Source of the DNA: VMCP01 sp965659745
GTDB lineage: Bacteria; Bacteroidota; Bacteroidia; NS11-12g; UBA955
Assembly (NCBI GenBank): GCA_965659745.1
Contig: CBFHXF010000001.1
Location: forward strand, 1 to 64,000
Direction: 5' to 3'
Length of the DNA: 64,000 nucleotides
Below the pieces are notes generated by a model. The model saw only the letters and a program-made list of their open reading frames with translations, searched no databases and was not told where the DNA came from. Positions 26,330-36,545 of the stretch are shown piece by piece. The number at the start of each line of letters is the position of its first letter. The first letter of the stretch is position 1. Made by a program: the position numbers and the translations under genes.

Positions 26330-28945
26330 TTACTCCCCAAGAATCAACTTCTGCATAGGCGCATTCGGGCGGTTAGAAATCCGTATGAGATAGATACCGT
26401 TGGATACGGTTTGGTTTTGAAGGGCCTGTAAAGTAAAGGTTCCAATTTGCTTGCCATCGATACTCCAAATTTCAATATTATCGGATGCTTCACACCCATT
26501 ACACAACAATTCAGACAAACTATTTAATGGATTAGGGAAGAATACTGGATCGTTATTAACAGCAGTTGAATGATTGCTTAAATTACGAATTTGTATGGGT
26601 TTGATGAGTTCAAAATTACAATTATTATCGCCGAAAATATCAATATAGCGTTTAGATCGCATTTGATGCGTTATGGTAACATCTACATTTCCAACAGCGG
26701 AATAGTCAACGCTAATGGTAGCCCTATTTCCCATAGAAAGCAATTTGCCGCTTGCACTATCGAGCCATGTATGTTCGTAATCCGTGGTGTCTTGATTTAG
26801 CGCAGCGAATTCATAGTTTAAATCCGACAACCAACGGGAGTCAAAATTCGCATTTACACTATTATCAACATAAATATGTAAGGTATCTTCTAAACTCACA
26901 CATCCATTGGGTGTGGTACTTGTCATTCGCCAAACAAAATTTCCTACTTGTTTATTGATGGAATTAAATGAATCCAAAGTGATTTTGGTTGTTCCGTCAA
27001 GTAGGTGGTATTTATTTTCTTTTTTGTAATTGGTAATTATCAATGAAACTTCTGTCGCATCGAATAATGCATCACAAAACAAAATCTCTTGTTGGGGGAA
27101 ATAAGAGTTTTTTGGCTTTTCTGGATTTTCTACTTGAATAGAGATGCTTTTTTCGAACGAGCCACATAACAACTGCTGCGAATCTAAAAGGCTCACTGTG
27201 AAATTTCGATCTGTTTTTATTATTTCTCGGTAGACACTATCCTTTAAGCTTTCTTGATTTAACAATAAAGAGTATGCTGATAATTGGTCTAGTCCATTTA
27301 TTTTCAATTCAACTAAACTATCCAAACAAGTTGTTAAGTTAGAAGCGCTAATACTCCATATGGGTTCATTACAACCTGCTCCGCGAGCTTGTATTTTACC
27401 AATATGAGAGTACGTGCAGAAATTGTCTGTTTTTGCGCGTATCCAGAAATCAACTAGTTGTGTGGCAGAATCAAGAAATATCCATTGTTTTCTCAGTAGT
27501 GCGCTATCCACCTTCTTCCAGGTCAATCCTTCGTTAATGGAGTATTCGTATGACTTTGCATATGTTACTTGATTCCAATCAAATAAAATTTTATCGCTCA
27601 ATCGCGATAAAGCTCTAACTAAAGGTGCTGATGGTGTATCTACTCCATGAAAAACCTTGGTATGGCTTGGGTTTGACACACAGCCTGATTTGTTTTTCGC
27701 CCAAAATTGAAATGAATTATTTCCCTTAGATATGGAATAAGTCAAAAAAGAATCCTTGAAAAACGGTCCTTGATTTGAAACACGAGAATAAGAGTCGGCC
27801 AATCCTTGGTTTTTTAATAATACGAGCAAAGTTTCATTGATACAGATACTGTCTGTTGTGAGTCCGTAGCTTACTGTGAATTTAGGCTTGGGAACAACAA
27901 GTACGAAGACACTATCTGATTTCACACTACAACCATTATCACGCAATGCAGTTACCCCTACAAATCCTACGGTAGTGATTTGGTTATTTCTACCCGTAAC
28001 ACCATTGTTCCAAGTATAAATGTGCTTTTGCGTCGTGCCAATATTGAAATTAAGTGTATCGCCCTGACACAATACGGTTGTGGCGGTACGAATATTCAAA
28101 TTGGGTTTAATTGCCGCATCTAAAACATTGAATTTTAACGTATCGCTTAATGAGCTTCCCTTGTTGTTTTTTACGGTAAGAATGGCCAAGTGAGCACCTG
28201 CATTTGCGTAATTAATTTTGGGATTTTGTAGATTTGAACTCGTAGGCGTTCCAGTGGGGAAGGACCAAGAATAGGATGTGGAATTATTGCTCCCTTTTCC
28301 TTCAAATTCAAGAGTAGTTCCTGCGCAAGGTAAGGTTGATTTAAGCGAAGCTGTAGCTTCGGGTAGAAGGGTGGAAGGACTAATTGAAAATGTTTTATTA
28401 TACACAACGTCTCCGTTGTTAGAGCCGTTACCATTGGTGGAATTCAAAGCGGCATAAAATGTAATATTGCCTACATTATTGCTGGGAGCTTTCCATTGAA
28501 AAGTCCATGCGGTAGAATCTTTAGCAATCCCTGATGATCCCGTGGAGTTATGTTCGATGTAATAACGAGTGGCTCCATTAACGGTAGATGAGAACGTTCC
28601 GGTGCGGGTAGATGCGGTAAATGTACCTGCGGCTTTTCCATCGGACAATGCCGTCATTTGAAAACCAAATGTGGATTTACCGGTTTCTGCGTAAGTTAAG
28701 GTTAAAGTATAAGTGGAGTCGGGGATGTAACCACTTCCTGTGAAATTGCCCTTTAATTGAATTCGAGCGTGTTGTGTTCCAGAAGTAACTAATGAACTGC
28801 CGCTGTGACATGAATTGCACGAGTTTTCATTAGGGGCGCCCGTCTTAGGGGATGAAGCACCCGAAGAGTTTCCATTGATTTGGTAAATAGAGACCCCCAA
28901 TATACCGAGGAAAAAAATAGCCGATTTGATAAATTTGGTATTCAT
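26330..28945 (-). CDS. Choice-of-anchor V / PKD protein with CxxCH motif and T9SS type A sorting domain
   Basis: 871 residues. A signal peptide or anchor covers 1-25. Right after it comes SSGASSPKTGAPNENSCNSCHSG, which contains a c-type heme-like CNSCH motif and matches the start of the choice-of-anchor V domain; that domain continues to about residue 195 as a Reeler-like beta-sandwich. A PKD-like domain follows (YSWSFPTGTPTSSNLQNPKI ... HLAILTVKNNKG), then several Ig-like modules, and a C-terminal T9SS type A domain (FFPNPLNSLSELL ... SNGIYLIRISNR). It is predicted to be secreted to the surface. Whether the CxxCH binds heme is not known. It appears monocistronic. Confidence 0.85.
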   Translation of the reverse strand: MNTKFIKSAIFFLGILGVSIYQINGNSSGASSPKTGAPNENSCNSCHSGSSLVTSGTQHARIQLKGNFTGSGYIPDSTYTLTLTYAETGKSTFGFQMTALSDGKAAGTFTASTRTGTFSSTVNGATRYYIEHNSTGSSGIAKDSTAWTFQWKAPSNNVGNITFYAALNSTNGNGSNNGDVVYNKTFSISPSTLLPEATASLKSTLPCAGTTLEFEGKGSNNSTSYSWSFPTGTPTSSNLQNPKINYANAGAHLAILTVKNNKGSSLSDTLKFNVLDAAIKPNLNIRTATTVLCQGDTLNFNIGTTQKHIYTWNNGVTGRNNQITTVGFVGVTALRDNGCSVKSDSVFVLVVPKPKFTVSYGLTTDSICINETLLVLLKNQGLADSYSRVSNQGPFFKDSFLTYSISKGNNSFQFWAKNKSGCVSNPSHTKVFHGVDTPSAPLVRALSRLSDKILFDWNQVTYAKSYEYSINEGLTWKKVDSALLRKQWIFLDSATQLVDFWIRAKTDNFCTYSHIGKIQARGAGCNEPIWSISASNLTTCLDSLVELKINGLDQLSAYSLLLNQESLKDSVYREIIKTDRNFTVSLLDSQQLLCGSFEKSISIQVENPEKPKNSYFPQQEILFCDALFDATEVSLIITNYKKENKYHLLDGTTKITLDSFNSINKQVGNFVWRMTSTTPNGCVSLEDTLHIYVDNSVNANFDSRWLSDLNYEFAALNQDTTDYEHTWLDSASGKLLSMGNRATISVDYSAVGNVDVTITHQMRSKRYIDIFGDNNCNFELIKPIQIRNLSNHSTAVNNDPVFFPNPLNSLSELLCNGCEASDNIEIWSIDGKQIGTFTLQALQNQTVSNGIYLIRISNRPNAPMQKLILGE

Positions 28946-29052
28946 TCAGATAATAGACACAAATAGGTCGTTTTTTGTTTGTTTTACTTCGTTTTATAAC
29001 ACTAAAATGATATTTTATCCCCAAAGATAGTCTGATTGTCTAAGTTTTAAGA

Positions 29053-29080
29053 TTGAATGCGCGCTATTTTCGTATTTTTG
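29053..29080 (+). promoter_or_regulatory. Promoter of the M16 protease gene
   Basis: -33 TTG at 29053-29055, a 17-nt spacer, and a perfect -7 box TATTTTTG at 29073-29080, ending 7 nt before the ATG at 29088. Confidence 0.65.
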
Positions 29081-29087
29081 TTTCTTT

Positions 29088-32009
29088 ATGAAAAAATCCC
29101 TATTGAGCGTTTTGTCGCTTTTTACTGCGATTACGGTGTTTTCGCAAGCGACATTAATCGAAAAGGTTGACCCTAAGCCGGGTTCTTTAGTAATTCCGTA
29201 TTCAAAATATGTTTTGAATAATGGCTTAACCTTGATCGTTTCCGAGGATCATTCAGATCCTGTAGCCCATATAAATGTAACCTATCATGTAGGTTCGGCT
29301 AGAGAAACACCGGGTAAGTCAGGATTTGCACACTTCTTTGAACATATGCTATTTCAAGGTTCAAAGCATATTGCCGATGAAGAACATTTTAAAATCATCA
29401 AAGAATATGGGGGTGATGTGAACGGAAATACTACTCGTGATAGAACGGTTTATATCGAAACATTTCCGAGTAATTTTACAGAAACGGCCTTATGGATGGA
29501 AGCCGACAGGATGGGATTCTTCTTGGAAGGGTTTACACAAAAGAAGTTTGAAAATCAGCGCGCTACAGTAAAAAATGAAAAAGACGAGCGTTACGATGCC
29601 CCTTATGGTTTCTTAATGGAAGTGAAAGACCAGGAATTATATCCCTCTGATCATCCATACAGTTGGTCTACCATCGGTTTTGTAGACGATTTGGACCGCG
29701 CAGACAGCAGCGATTTGCACAACTTTTTCTTGCGTTGGTATGGACCTAACAATGCGGCTATTATTGTTTCTGGGGATGTCAATACAGAAGATGTGGTAAA
29801 ATGGACTCAGAAGTATTTCGGTGGAATTCCTCCTGGAAAGCCGGTTAAGAAAAAGCGTATCCGTCCAATACAGCTGAAAGAAGATAAAGTAAAATCGGTA
29901 TCTGATCCGAATGCTTACTTGCCTTTAACTTACATAACGTATGTGGGGGTTCCTGCTTTCCATGAAGACGAAGCCGCTTTAGATATGTTAACCTATTTAA
30001 TGGGAAGTACGCAAAGTTCACCTCTTTATAAAAACTTTGTCGATAATGAATTGGCCCTTCAAGTTCAAGCAAGTAATAATCCTTTAAGTGCGATTAATCA
30101 TGAATTAGCAGGGGAGATTTCCTTTACTCTCGTTGGATATCCTTGGTCTGATATGTATAAAATGAGAGATCGCTTGAAGGTGATAATCGATTCTTTCGAA
30201 TATAAAAACTTCAGTGATGAAGATTTGATGCGTGCGAAAAACAATATACTTTCTTCTTATTCAAACGGATTCGAATTGGCATCGTCAAAAGCCAATTATT
30301 TGAGTAATTTTTGGTATTTAGATTTGAAAAACGACTCTAATATGATGTATAATTTACCCGATGATGTATTGCGTTACAAAAACGTGTCTCGTGAAGATAT
30401 CATGCGCGTTTATAAGAAATATATCAAAGGAAAGTTTTCTTCAGCTATAAATGTTCAACCATACAAAGTTCCAAAAGGAGAAAAAGCGGAAAAATACCAG
30501 AGTTTCAATCCTAATGCTAACTATGAGGGAAGTGCGGCAATGGAGTTAGAATACAAGGGACTTGAACTTCGTGTCGTAAAAGACAATTTTGATCGCAGTA
30601 TCCGACCCGAACCTTCGGCTCCCAAAAACGTTTCCATACCCAATGCTTTTGAGACCAAATTGAACAACGGAATTAGAGTATTAGGTACACGATTTGACGA
30701 AACGACCCGCGTATTGGCTTTAATTAATCTTGAAGGGGGTAGGTTGTTCGAAAATGGAAAGGATATTCCATGGGGAACCTCAGAAATGTTGGCTTTGGCT
30801 CTTGGTAATGGAACCAAAAATAAAACTCCGGAGCAGTTAGAAAATGAAATGGAAAAACTAGGTGCTTCTATTTCATTCAATGCAAGTAAAACGGGTATGT
30901 CGGTTTACATTTCTTGTGAGAAAGATAAATTAGACGCAACCATTGCTTTGGCAAAAGAAATGATGTTTGAACCCCGCTGGGATGAAAAGGAATTCAAAAA
31001 GGGCAAAAATAGAATCATTGAAAGTGCCCGTTCTGGCTTGAGTAATAGATCTCAGGGATTATCGAACGTTTGGAATCGCCTTAAATTCAATGAATCTCCT
31101 CTTGGGAAATTTGTGGGTGCAGATGAATATGCTAAGGTGAATATGTCTGATGTTCAAAACTATTACGACAAATATTTCCATCCGTCATTAGCAAATGCGA
31201 TAATGGTAGGTTCATTGTCTGAAACTGAGATTTCAAATTCATTGCGTTTTCTAGAATCTTGGTCAAACAATAGTGAAAAACCCGTGATTGCCAAACCTGA
31301 AATGGCGGCAGATTTTAAAACTTCGCAAATTTTCGGTGTGGAGTATGTAGATGCCGAACAAAGTGATATAATAATTGGTTTTAGATCTTCGCCTTATGAT
31401 TACAATGGTGATTTCTATAAAAACAACATAATGAATTTTGTTTTAGGTGGAAATTTCAATAGTCGTTTGAATTTAAAAATCCGTGAAGACAAAGGATGGA
31501 CTTATGGCATTAGAGGTGGTTTTAGCGCTAATTACAAAGATTTACCTGGCTTTTACACCATTTCTGCAGGAGTTAAGGCGGAAGCTACTGATAGTGCAAT
31601 AAATGAAATCTTGTGGATGCTGAAAGACTTCAAAGAAAATGGATTGACCGATGAGGAATTTGATTTTACGAAGAAGGCCCTTTTGGCTAGTGAAGCACTT
31701 GAATACGAAAGCATGTTCCAAAAGGCGGGTTATATCTCAAATATATTGAATAGGGAGCTTCCGAAGGATTATGCACAACAACAATCTCAAATTCTTAAAA
31801 ATATTACTAAAGAGGAGTTGAATGCCCTAGCAAAGAAAAATATGGACCTTGACAAGTTGATAATTGTGGTTGCCGGCGATATGTTGTTGCTTAAAGATCG
31901 TTTGAATGATTTAGGATTTGATAAAATTCAATTACTAGAGAAAGACGGATCTGGGAAGTTTAAATACTTGAAATCTGGGAAAACCAAGCATGTTAAAAAT
32001 TGGAAATAA
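29088..32009 (+). CDS. M16 family zinc metalloprotease, two-domain
   Basis: 973 residues with a signal peptide ending near residue 20 (...TVFSQ). The N-terminal half carries the inverted zinc motif HFFEH (His82, Glu85, His86) and the distal ligand region around NEKDERYD. The C-terminal half repeats the fold without the zinc site (NALETKLNNG-like start at about residue 525) and contains the RxxxY-type region GGNFNSRLNLKIREDKGWTYG. This full two-half arrangement is typical of the periplasmic, PqqL/insulinase-like proteases of Bacteroidota, which degrade peptides. It is monocistronic, with a promoter and a terminator of its own. Confidence 0.94.
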   Translation: MKKSLLSVLSLFTAITVFSQATLIEKVDPKPGSLVIPYSKYVLNNGLTLIVSEDHSDPVAHINVTYHVGSARETPGKSGFAHFFEHMLFQGSKHIADEEHFKIIKEYGGDVNGNTTRDRTVYIETFPSNFTETALWMEADRMGFFLEGFTQKKFENQRATVKNEKDERYDAPYGFLMEVKDQELYPSDHPYSWSTIGFVDDLDRADSSDLHNFFLRWYGPNNAAIIVSGDVNTEDVVKWTQKYFGGIPPGKPVKKKRIRPIQLKEDKVKSVSDPNAYLPLTYITYVGVPAFHEDEAALDMLTYLMGSTQSSPLYKNFVDNELALQVQASNNPLSAINHELAGEISFTLVGYPWSDMYKMRDRLKVIIDSFEYKNFSDEDLMRAKNNILSSYSNGFELASSKANYLSNFWYLDLKNDSNMMYNLPDDVLRYKNVSREDIMRVYKKYIKGKFSSAINVQPYKVPKGEKAEKYQSFNPNANYEGSAAMELEYKGLELRVVKDNFDRSIRPEPSAPKNVSIPNAFETKLNNGIRVLGTRFDETTRVLALINLEGGRLFENGKDIPWGTSEMLALALGNGTKNKTPEQLENEMEKLGASISFNASKTGMSVYISCEKDKLDATIALAKEMMFEPRWDEKEFKKGKNRIIESARSGLSNRSQGLSNVWNRLKFNESPLGKFVGADEYAKVNMSDVQNYYDKYFHPSLANAIMVGSLSETEISNSLRFLESWSNNSEKPVIAKPEMAADFKTSQIFGVEYVDAEQSDIIIGFRSSPYDYNGDFYKNNIMNFVLGGNFNSRLNLKIREDKGWTYGIRGGFSANYKDLPGFYTISAGVKAEATDSAINEILWMLKDFKENGLTDEEFDFTKKALLASEALEYESMFQKAGYISNILNRELPKDYAQQQSQILKNITKEELNALAKKNMDLDKLIIVVAGDMLLLKDRLNDLGFDKIQLLEKDGSGKFKYLKSGKTKHVKNWK

Positions 32010-32030
32010 TCATTGATTAAATTCGTTTAA

Positions 32031-32067
32031 AAAGAGCCGATTCTTTGCAGAATCGGCTCTTTTTTTG
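32031..32067 (+). terminator. Intrinsic terminator after the M16 protease gene
   Basis: A 14-bp perfect stem (AAAGAGCCGATTCT with AGAATCGGCTCTTT), a TTGC loop and a U-run. Confidence 0.92.
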
Positions 32068-32113
32068 TCTTTTTTAATGGAATTTAAACATTCGTTTACA
32101 GCAAAAATGATAT

Positions 32114-32147
32114 CCTAGGCAGTATTGATTTGATTCGCCTAAGCAGT
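32114..32147 (+). repeat. CCTARGCAGT direct repeat upstream of gyrA
   Basis: Two near-identical 10-mers (CCTAGGCAGT at 32114-32123 and CCTAAGCAGT at 32138-32147), 24 bp apart centre to centre, upstream of the first -7 box of gyrA. The phase is a little over two helical turns. Function unknown. Confidence 0.4.
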
Positions 32148-32163
32148 GCATTTAAGGGTGGCG

Positions 32164-32171
32164 TATTTTTG
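32164..32171 (+). promoter_or_regulatory. Distal -7 box upstream of gyrA
   Basis: TATTTTTG is a perfect TAnnTTTG match and would give a leader of about 110 nt. A weaker box (GATATTTG, 32270-32277) lies 10 nt before the gyrA ATG, so there may be two promoters. The 220 bp between the M16 terminator and gyrA hold these boxes and two pairs of short direct repeats (32114-32147; AATCAAGG at 32234 and 32244), and no gene. Confidence 0.4.
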
Positions 32172-32287
32172 CTTTTTTAGGCCCTATTTTATGTGGGGAA
32201 ATGTCTAAAAAATGTGGGCAATAATCGCACCCAAATCAAGGTCAATCAAGGGCTTGGTTGTATATTGCGGATATTTGATTTTTACCT

Positions 32288-34873
32288 ATGGAAGAGAATA
32301 ACGAATTACCTGAAGAGTTCAACGAAAGAATCATTCCCATTAACATCGAAGATGAAATGAAAACCGCCTACATCGATTATTCGATGTCGGTTATTGTGTC
32401 ACGTGCGTTGCCAGATGTGCGAGATGGTTTGAAGCCTGTGCACCGCAGGGTATTATATGGAATGGTTGATTTAGGACTTGCTTCAAATAGACCGTATAAA
32501 AAATCTGCTCGTATTGTGGGTGAGGTTTTGGGAAAGTATCACCCGCACGGTGACTCTTCCGTTTATGATGCAATGGTGCGTTTAGCGCAAAGCTGGAGTG
32601 TGCGTTATCCGTTTGTAGACGGACAAGGTAACTTCGGTAGTATTGATGGTGATCCGCCAGCTGCTATGCGTTATACCGAGGCAAGGATGAGAAAGATTGC
32701 TGAGGAGATGATTACGGACATCGACAAAGAAACGGTTGATTTCCGTCCGAATTTTGACGAAAGCTTGCAAGAGCCAACGGTTATGCCCAGTAAAATTCCA
32801 AACCTATTGGTTAACGGCGCTTCTGGGATTGCAGTAGGTATGGCTACCAACATGGCACCGCACAATTTGAGAGAAGTTTGTGCCGCCATTAATATGTATA
32901 TCGATAATCGCGATGTAAGTATTTCTGAGCTAATGGAGGCGGTAAAAGGTCCCGACTTCCCAACTGGAGGTATCATTTATGGTGTTGAAGGTATTAAAGA
33001 CGCCTATGAAACGGGTCGAGGTAGGGTAGTAATGCGCGGTAAGGCCGAAATTGAGGTAACTAAAACGGGAAAAGAGATGATAATCATCACAGAAGTCCCA
33101 TATCAGGTTTCGCCCCCACAAATTATAGTTAAAGCCGTAGATCTTATTCATGAGAAAATCATCGACGGTATATCGGCAGTTCGCGATGAAAGTGGTAGAC
33201 AAGGGATGCGGATCGTTTTTGAATTAAAGCGTGATGTAATTCCTAACGTAGTATTGAATCAGCTGTACAAGTTCACTCCCCTACAGAGTTCATTTTCGGT
33301 AAATAACATTGCTTTGGTAAAAGGCAAGCCAGAAATGTTGAATTTGAAGGATATGATTCGTCATTTTGTGGATCATCGCCATGAAATCATAGTTCGTCGT
33401 ACCCAATACTTGTTGCGTGAGGCACGCAAGAGAATTCATATTTTAGAAGGTTTAATCATTGCCCTAGATAATCTGGATGCTGTAATTGCTTTGATTCGTA
33501 AAAGTAGAACACCGGATGAGGCACGTGAAGGATTGATGTCGCAGTTTGGATTGAGCGAGTTGCAATCTAAAGCCATACTGGATATGCGTTTACAGCGTTT
33601 GACTGGACTTGAAATCGACAAAATCCGTGAAGAATATAATGCGGTAATGAAAGAAATTGAGTTCTACGAGAATATTTTGAGCGATGAGGGTTTGCGCATG
33701 TCTATCATCAAAGACGAAACTACTGAAATGTCTGAAAAGCATGGTGACGCCCGTCGGACTCGAATTGAATATAATGCAGAAGAAATAAATATCGAAGATT
33801 TAATTCCTAATGAGGAAGTGGTTATTACTATTTCGCATAAGGGATATATTAAGCGGACCGCTCTTAGTGAATACAAAGAACAAAATAGGGGAGGTCGCGG
33901 TTTAAGAGGCGTTGCACATAGAGATGAAGATTTTGTAGAGCATCTATTTGTGGCAAGTACGCATAATTATTTGTTGTTATTTACCGAACAAGGACGTTGT
34001 TTCTGGTTGAAAGTATATGAAATTCCAGAAGGAGCCAAAGCTACAAAGGGCAGGCCCATTCAGAATTTGATTAACATACCATCTGACGACACGATCAAAG
34101 CATATCTGAATATTAAGAACTTAAAAGATCCTGAATATTTGGAAAACAACTTTATCGTAATGGTAACCAAGCGGGGTATTATCAAAAAAACTTCCATTGA
34201 GGCATACAGCCGTCCGCGTACTAATGGTATCAATGCCATTACCGTTCGCGATGGAGATGAGTTGCTTCAAGCAGCAGTAACCGACGGAAATTCTGAGATT
34301 GTAATTGCAAAACGACTAGGGAAAGCCATTCGTTTTCATGAATCTAAGGTAAGACCAATGGGAAGAACAGCGGCAGGTGTGCGCGGTGTAACCCTAGAAA
34401 GTGACGAGGACGAAGTAATTGGCATGGTTTGTGCACGTGACAATGAAGAGAAGACCAACATCCTTGTGGTGAGTGAAAAAGGATATGGCAAACGTTCTGA
34501 TATTGATGATTACCGAATAACAGGCAGGGGCGGTAAGGGAGTGAAAACTATTTCAGTAACTGAAAAGACAGGTTATTTGGTAGCTATAATGGGGGTTAAT
34601 GATAATGACGGTTTGATGATAATCAATCGAAGTGGTATGACCATCCGAATGGCAATCGACACCCTTCGTGTAATGGGTCGCGCTACTCAAGGAGTGCGCC
34701 TAATCAATATCAAAGGAAACGATGCCATAGCAAGCATTGCTAAAACGCCTAGAGAGGAAGACGAAGAAATTGATCTAGAGGCGATGGAGGGAGTTCAAGG
34801 TGATGTCGATAGTCCCACAAATGGAGAAGATTCAACAACTGATAATACACCAGAGACGCCTATAGAAGATTAA
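32288..34873 (+). CDS. gyrA: DNA gyrase subunit A
   Basis: 861 residues. The catalytic Tyr is Y129 in AAMRYTEARM. The GyrA box, which separates gyrase from topoisomerase IV ParC, is present as QNRGGRG in the C-terminal pinwheel. The quinolone-determining region reads HPHGDSSVYDAMV: Ser90 and Asp94 correspond to E. coli Ser83 and Asp87 and are the sensitive-type residues. The C-terminal ~45 residues form an acidic, Ser/Thr-rich tail (many Asp and Glu). GyrA with GyrB introduces negative supercoils using ATP. gyrB is not in this window. Confidence 0.98.
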   Translation: MEENNELPEEFNERIIPINIEDEMKTAYIDYSMSVIVSRALPDVRDGLKPVHRRVLYGMVDLGLASNRPYKKSARIVGEVLGKYHPHGDSSVYDAMVRLAQSWSVRYPFVDGQGNFGSIDGDPPAAMRYTEARMRKIAEEMITDIDKETVDFRPNFDESLQEPTVMPSKIPNLLVNGASGIAVGMATNMAPHNLREVCAAINMYIDNRDVSISELMEAVKGPDFPTGGIIYGVEGIKDAYETGRGRVVMRGKAEIEVTKTGKEMIIITEVPYQVSPPQIIVKAVDLIHEKIIDGISAVRDESGRQGMRIVFELKRDVIPNVVLNQLYKFTPLQSSFSVNNIALVKGKPEMLNLKDMIRHFVDHRHEIIVRRTQYLLREARKRIHILEGLIIALDNLDAVIALIRKSRTPDEAREGLMSQFGLSELQSKAILDMRLQRLTGLEIDKIREEYNAVMKEIEFYENILSDEGLRMSIIKDETTEMSEKHGDARRTRIEYNAEEINIEDLIPNEEVVITISHKGYIKRTALSEYKEQNRGGRGLRGVAHRDEDFVEHLFVASTHNYLLLFTEQGRCFWLKVYEIPEGAKATKGRPIQNLINIPSDDTIKAYLNIKNLKDPEYLENNFIVMVTKRGIIKKTSIEAYSRPRTNGINAITVRDGDELLQAAVTDGNSEIVIAKRLGKAIRFHESKVRPMGRTAAGVRGVTLESDEDEVIGMVCARDNEEKTNILVVSEKGYGKRSDIDDYRITGRGGKGVKTISVTEKTGYLVAIMGVNDNDGLMIINRSGMTIRMAIDTLRVMGRATQGVRLINIKGNDAIASIAKTPREEDEEIDLEAMEGVQGDVDSPTNGEDSTTDNTPETPIED

Positions 34874-34904
34874 ACAAAAAGTACAAGTAACTATACATAA
34901 AAAC

Positions 34905-36434
34905 ATGAACTTCTACAATTTAAAAAAATCAGCATTGCTTTTTGCATCGGTTCTTGCGGCAGGTGCAAGCGTTGCTCAAAAACGGGCAGTGAACTCTGCA
35001 GAGTATGCATTAGAAGGGGGAGGGCCCGAAGATTTAATCATTGCACATGAGGAAATCGAAAAAGCAAAAGAACATCCCAAAACAGCGAACTATCCACGGA
35101 TGTGGTTGATCCGCGCTCGTGTATATCACAACGTTTTCGATAAAAGAGGAAATCCAATGTTAGCTAAGATAAAATATCAAGCTGGCCTGGAATCGGCAAA
35201 ATCCATTATGAATTATTACAATTCGAATGAAAAAAAGTCGGGTTCTGATGACGAAGATGCGCGCTTTATTGTTGGTAATTGTTTTGCGGCTACTTTCAAT
35301 GAGACTCAATATTTTAGTGATAAATTGACTGATGCTACCGGTGATACTAAGGCCAAATTGAATGACACTATGTTGGTGTACTTTGATTATTTGTTGAAAC
35401 TTTACGAACGTCTGGATACAGCCATGTTGAATGATCTTAAAGGACAGAAAATAGATCGTCCTTACTTTGTGGAGCGCATTGCATATTATGCTTTGAATAA
35501 TTCTGACATCGCGAAAAGAATGACCACATTAGATTATCTCATCAACAATGAAATGCCAATTCCATTTGTAGTAGAGAGCTATTCTCGAATTTTATTGGAA
35601 AAAGGCGATACATTAGGTTCACGTGATGTTATCAAAAAAGCCCTAGTAAAATCGGATTATAACAATGATATTTTCAATGTTTTAGTGAATTATTACCTAG
35701 CGATTGATCGACAAGATCAATTGATGTCCGAGGTGGATCAACAAATACAAGCTGTACCTAATTCAAAGAATTATTGGATTCGTGGCTATTTGAACGAACG
35801 AGCAGGTAAATATGCCAATGCGACTTTGGATTATCAAAAAGCTAGAGAGTTAGACGAGTATAGTTTTGATGCGAATTGGAATTTAGGAGTAGCATTGATG
35901 AAGTACGAAACTAAAGAATTACTTGAGCAGATTTCAAAAGCGAGCGATGCCACAGAAAAGGCAAAGCTTGAATCTAAGAAAATTGAAACTTTTAAAACAG
36001 CTAAATCATATTTAGAATATGCTTCGGAGAATGCGAAGTATTCAAAGGAAGAGTTGATTAATATTTCAAATGCTATTCGTACATGTTGCTTAGAGTTAGG
36101 TGACGATGCGTGTTCCGCAGAGCAAAGAGATAAGGTACGCTCATTGAATGGTTATGATTTTGGAATAGGAGATAAATTCATGTATCGTGTTGTTGGAGAC
36201 GCTACCAAAATGCAAATCAGCTATCAGAATTCAAGAAATACCAATTCAACCATGTATGACCAAAATGGCGATTGGGAAAAAGAGTTTGATTGTATCGATA
36301 AAACCGATATGTTGAGCTTGAGCGTTACGATTAAAGGCGACGGTGAAGCAACATTGTATATTATTGTAAATGGCATACCTGTAGAAGAGAAGACAATCTC
36401 TGGTAACGGTGCCCGCGCTTATTTGCGATTCTAA
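34905..36434 (+). CDS. Exported TPR-repeat protein
   Basis: 509 residues with a signal peptide (cleavage near residue 24, ...GASVAQ). The body contains TPR-like helical pairs, clearest at about 285-335 (NSKNYWIRGYLNERAGKYAN ... ARELDEYSFDANWNLGVAL). The C-terminal ~95 residues are a beta-rich module (FDCIDKTDMLSLSVTIKGDG ... GNGARAYLRF). No catalytic motif is seen. It starts 31 bp after the gyrA stop and no promoter or terminator separates them, so read-through from gyrA is likely. A strong hairpin follows. Confidence 0.85.
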   Translation: MNFYNLKKSALLFASVLAAGASVAQKRAVNSAEYALEGGGPEDLIIAHEEIEKAKEHPKTANYPRMWLIRARVYHNVFDKRGNPMLAKIKYQAGLESAKSIMNYYNSNEKKSGSDDEDARFIVGNCFAATFNETQYFSDKLTDATGDTKAKLNDTMLVYFDYLLKLYERLDTAMLNDLKGQKIDRPYFVERIAYYALNNSDIAKRMTTLDYLINNEMPIPFVVESYSRILLEKGDTLGSRDVIKKALVKSDYNNDIFNVLVNYYLAIDRQDQLMSEVDQQIQAVPNSKNYWIRGYLNERAGKYANATLDYQKARELDEYSFDANWNLGVALMKYETKELLEQISKASDATEKAKLESKKIETFKTAKSYLEYASENAKYSKEELINISNAIRTCCLELGDDACSAEQRDKVRSLNGYDFGIGDKFMYRVVGDATKMQISYQNSRNTNSTMYDQNGDWEKEFDCIDKTDMLSLSVTIKGDGEATLYIIVNGIPVEEKTISGNGARAYLRF

Positions 36435-36453
36435 AGGATTAGAATTGATAAAC

Positions 36454-36494
36454 AAAAAGAAAAGCTGCCTAAGATTGGGCAGCTTTTCTTTTTT
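36454..36494. terminator. Bidirectional intrinsic terminator
   Basis: A long A/U-flanked stem (AAAAAGAAAAGCTGCC with GGCAGCTTTTCTTTTT) around an 8-nt loop, between the convergent TPR protein and T9SS propeller genes. It can serve both strands. Confidence 0.9.
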
Positions 36495-36545
36495 GAAGAG
36501 TTTCGACGCTATTTTACATAATGTAAATTATGAAACTTTCAAGGA

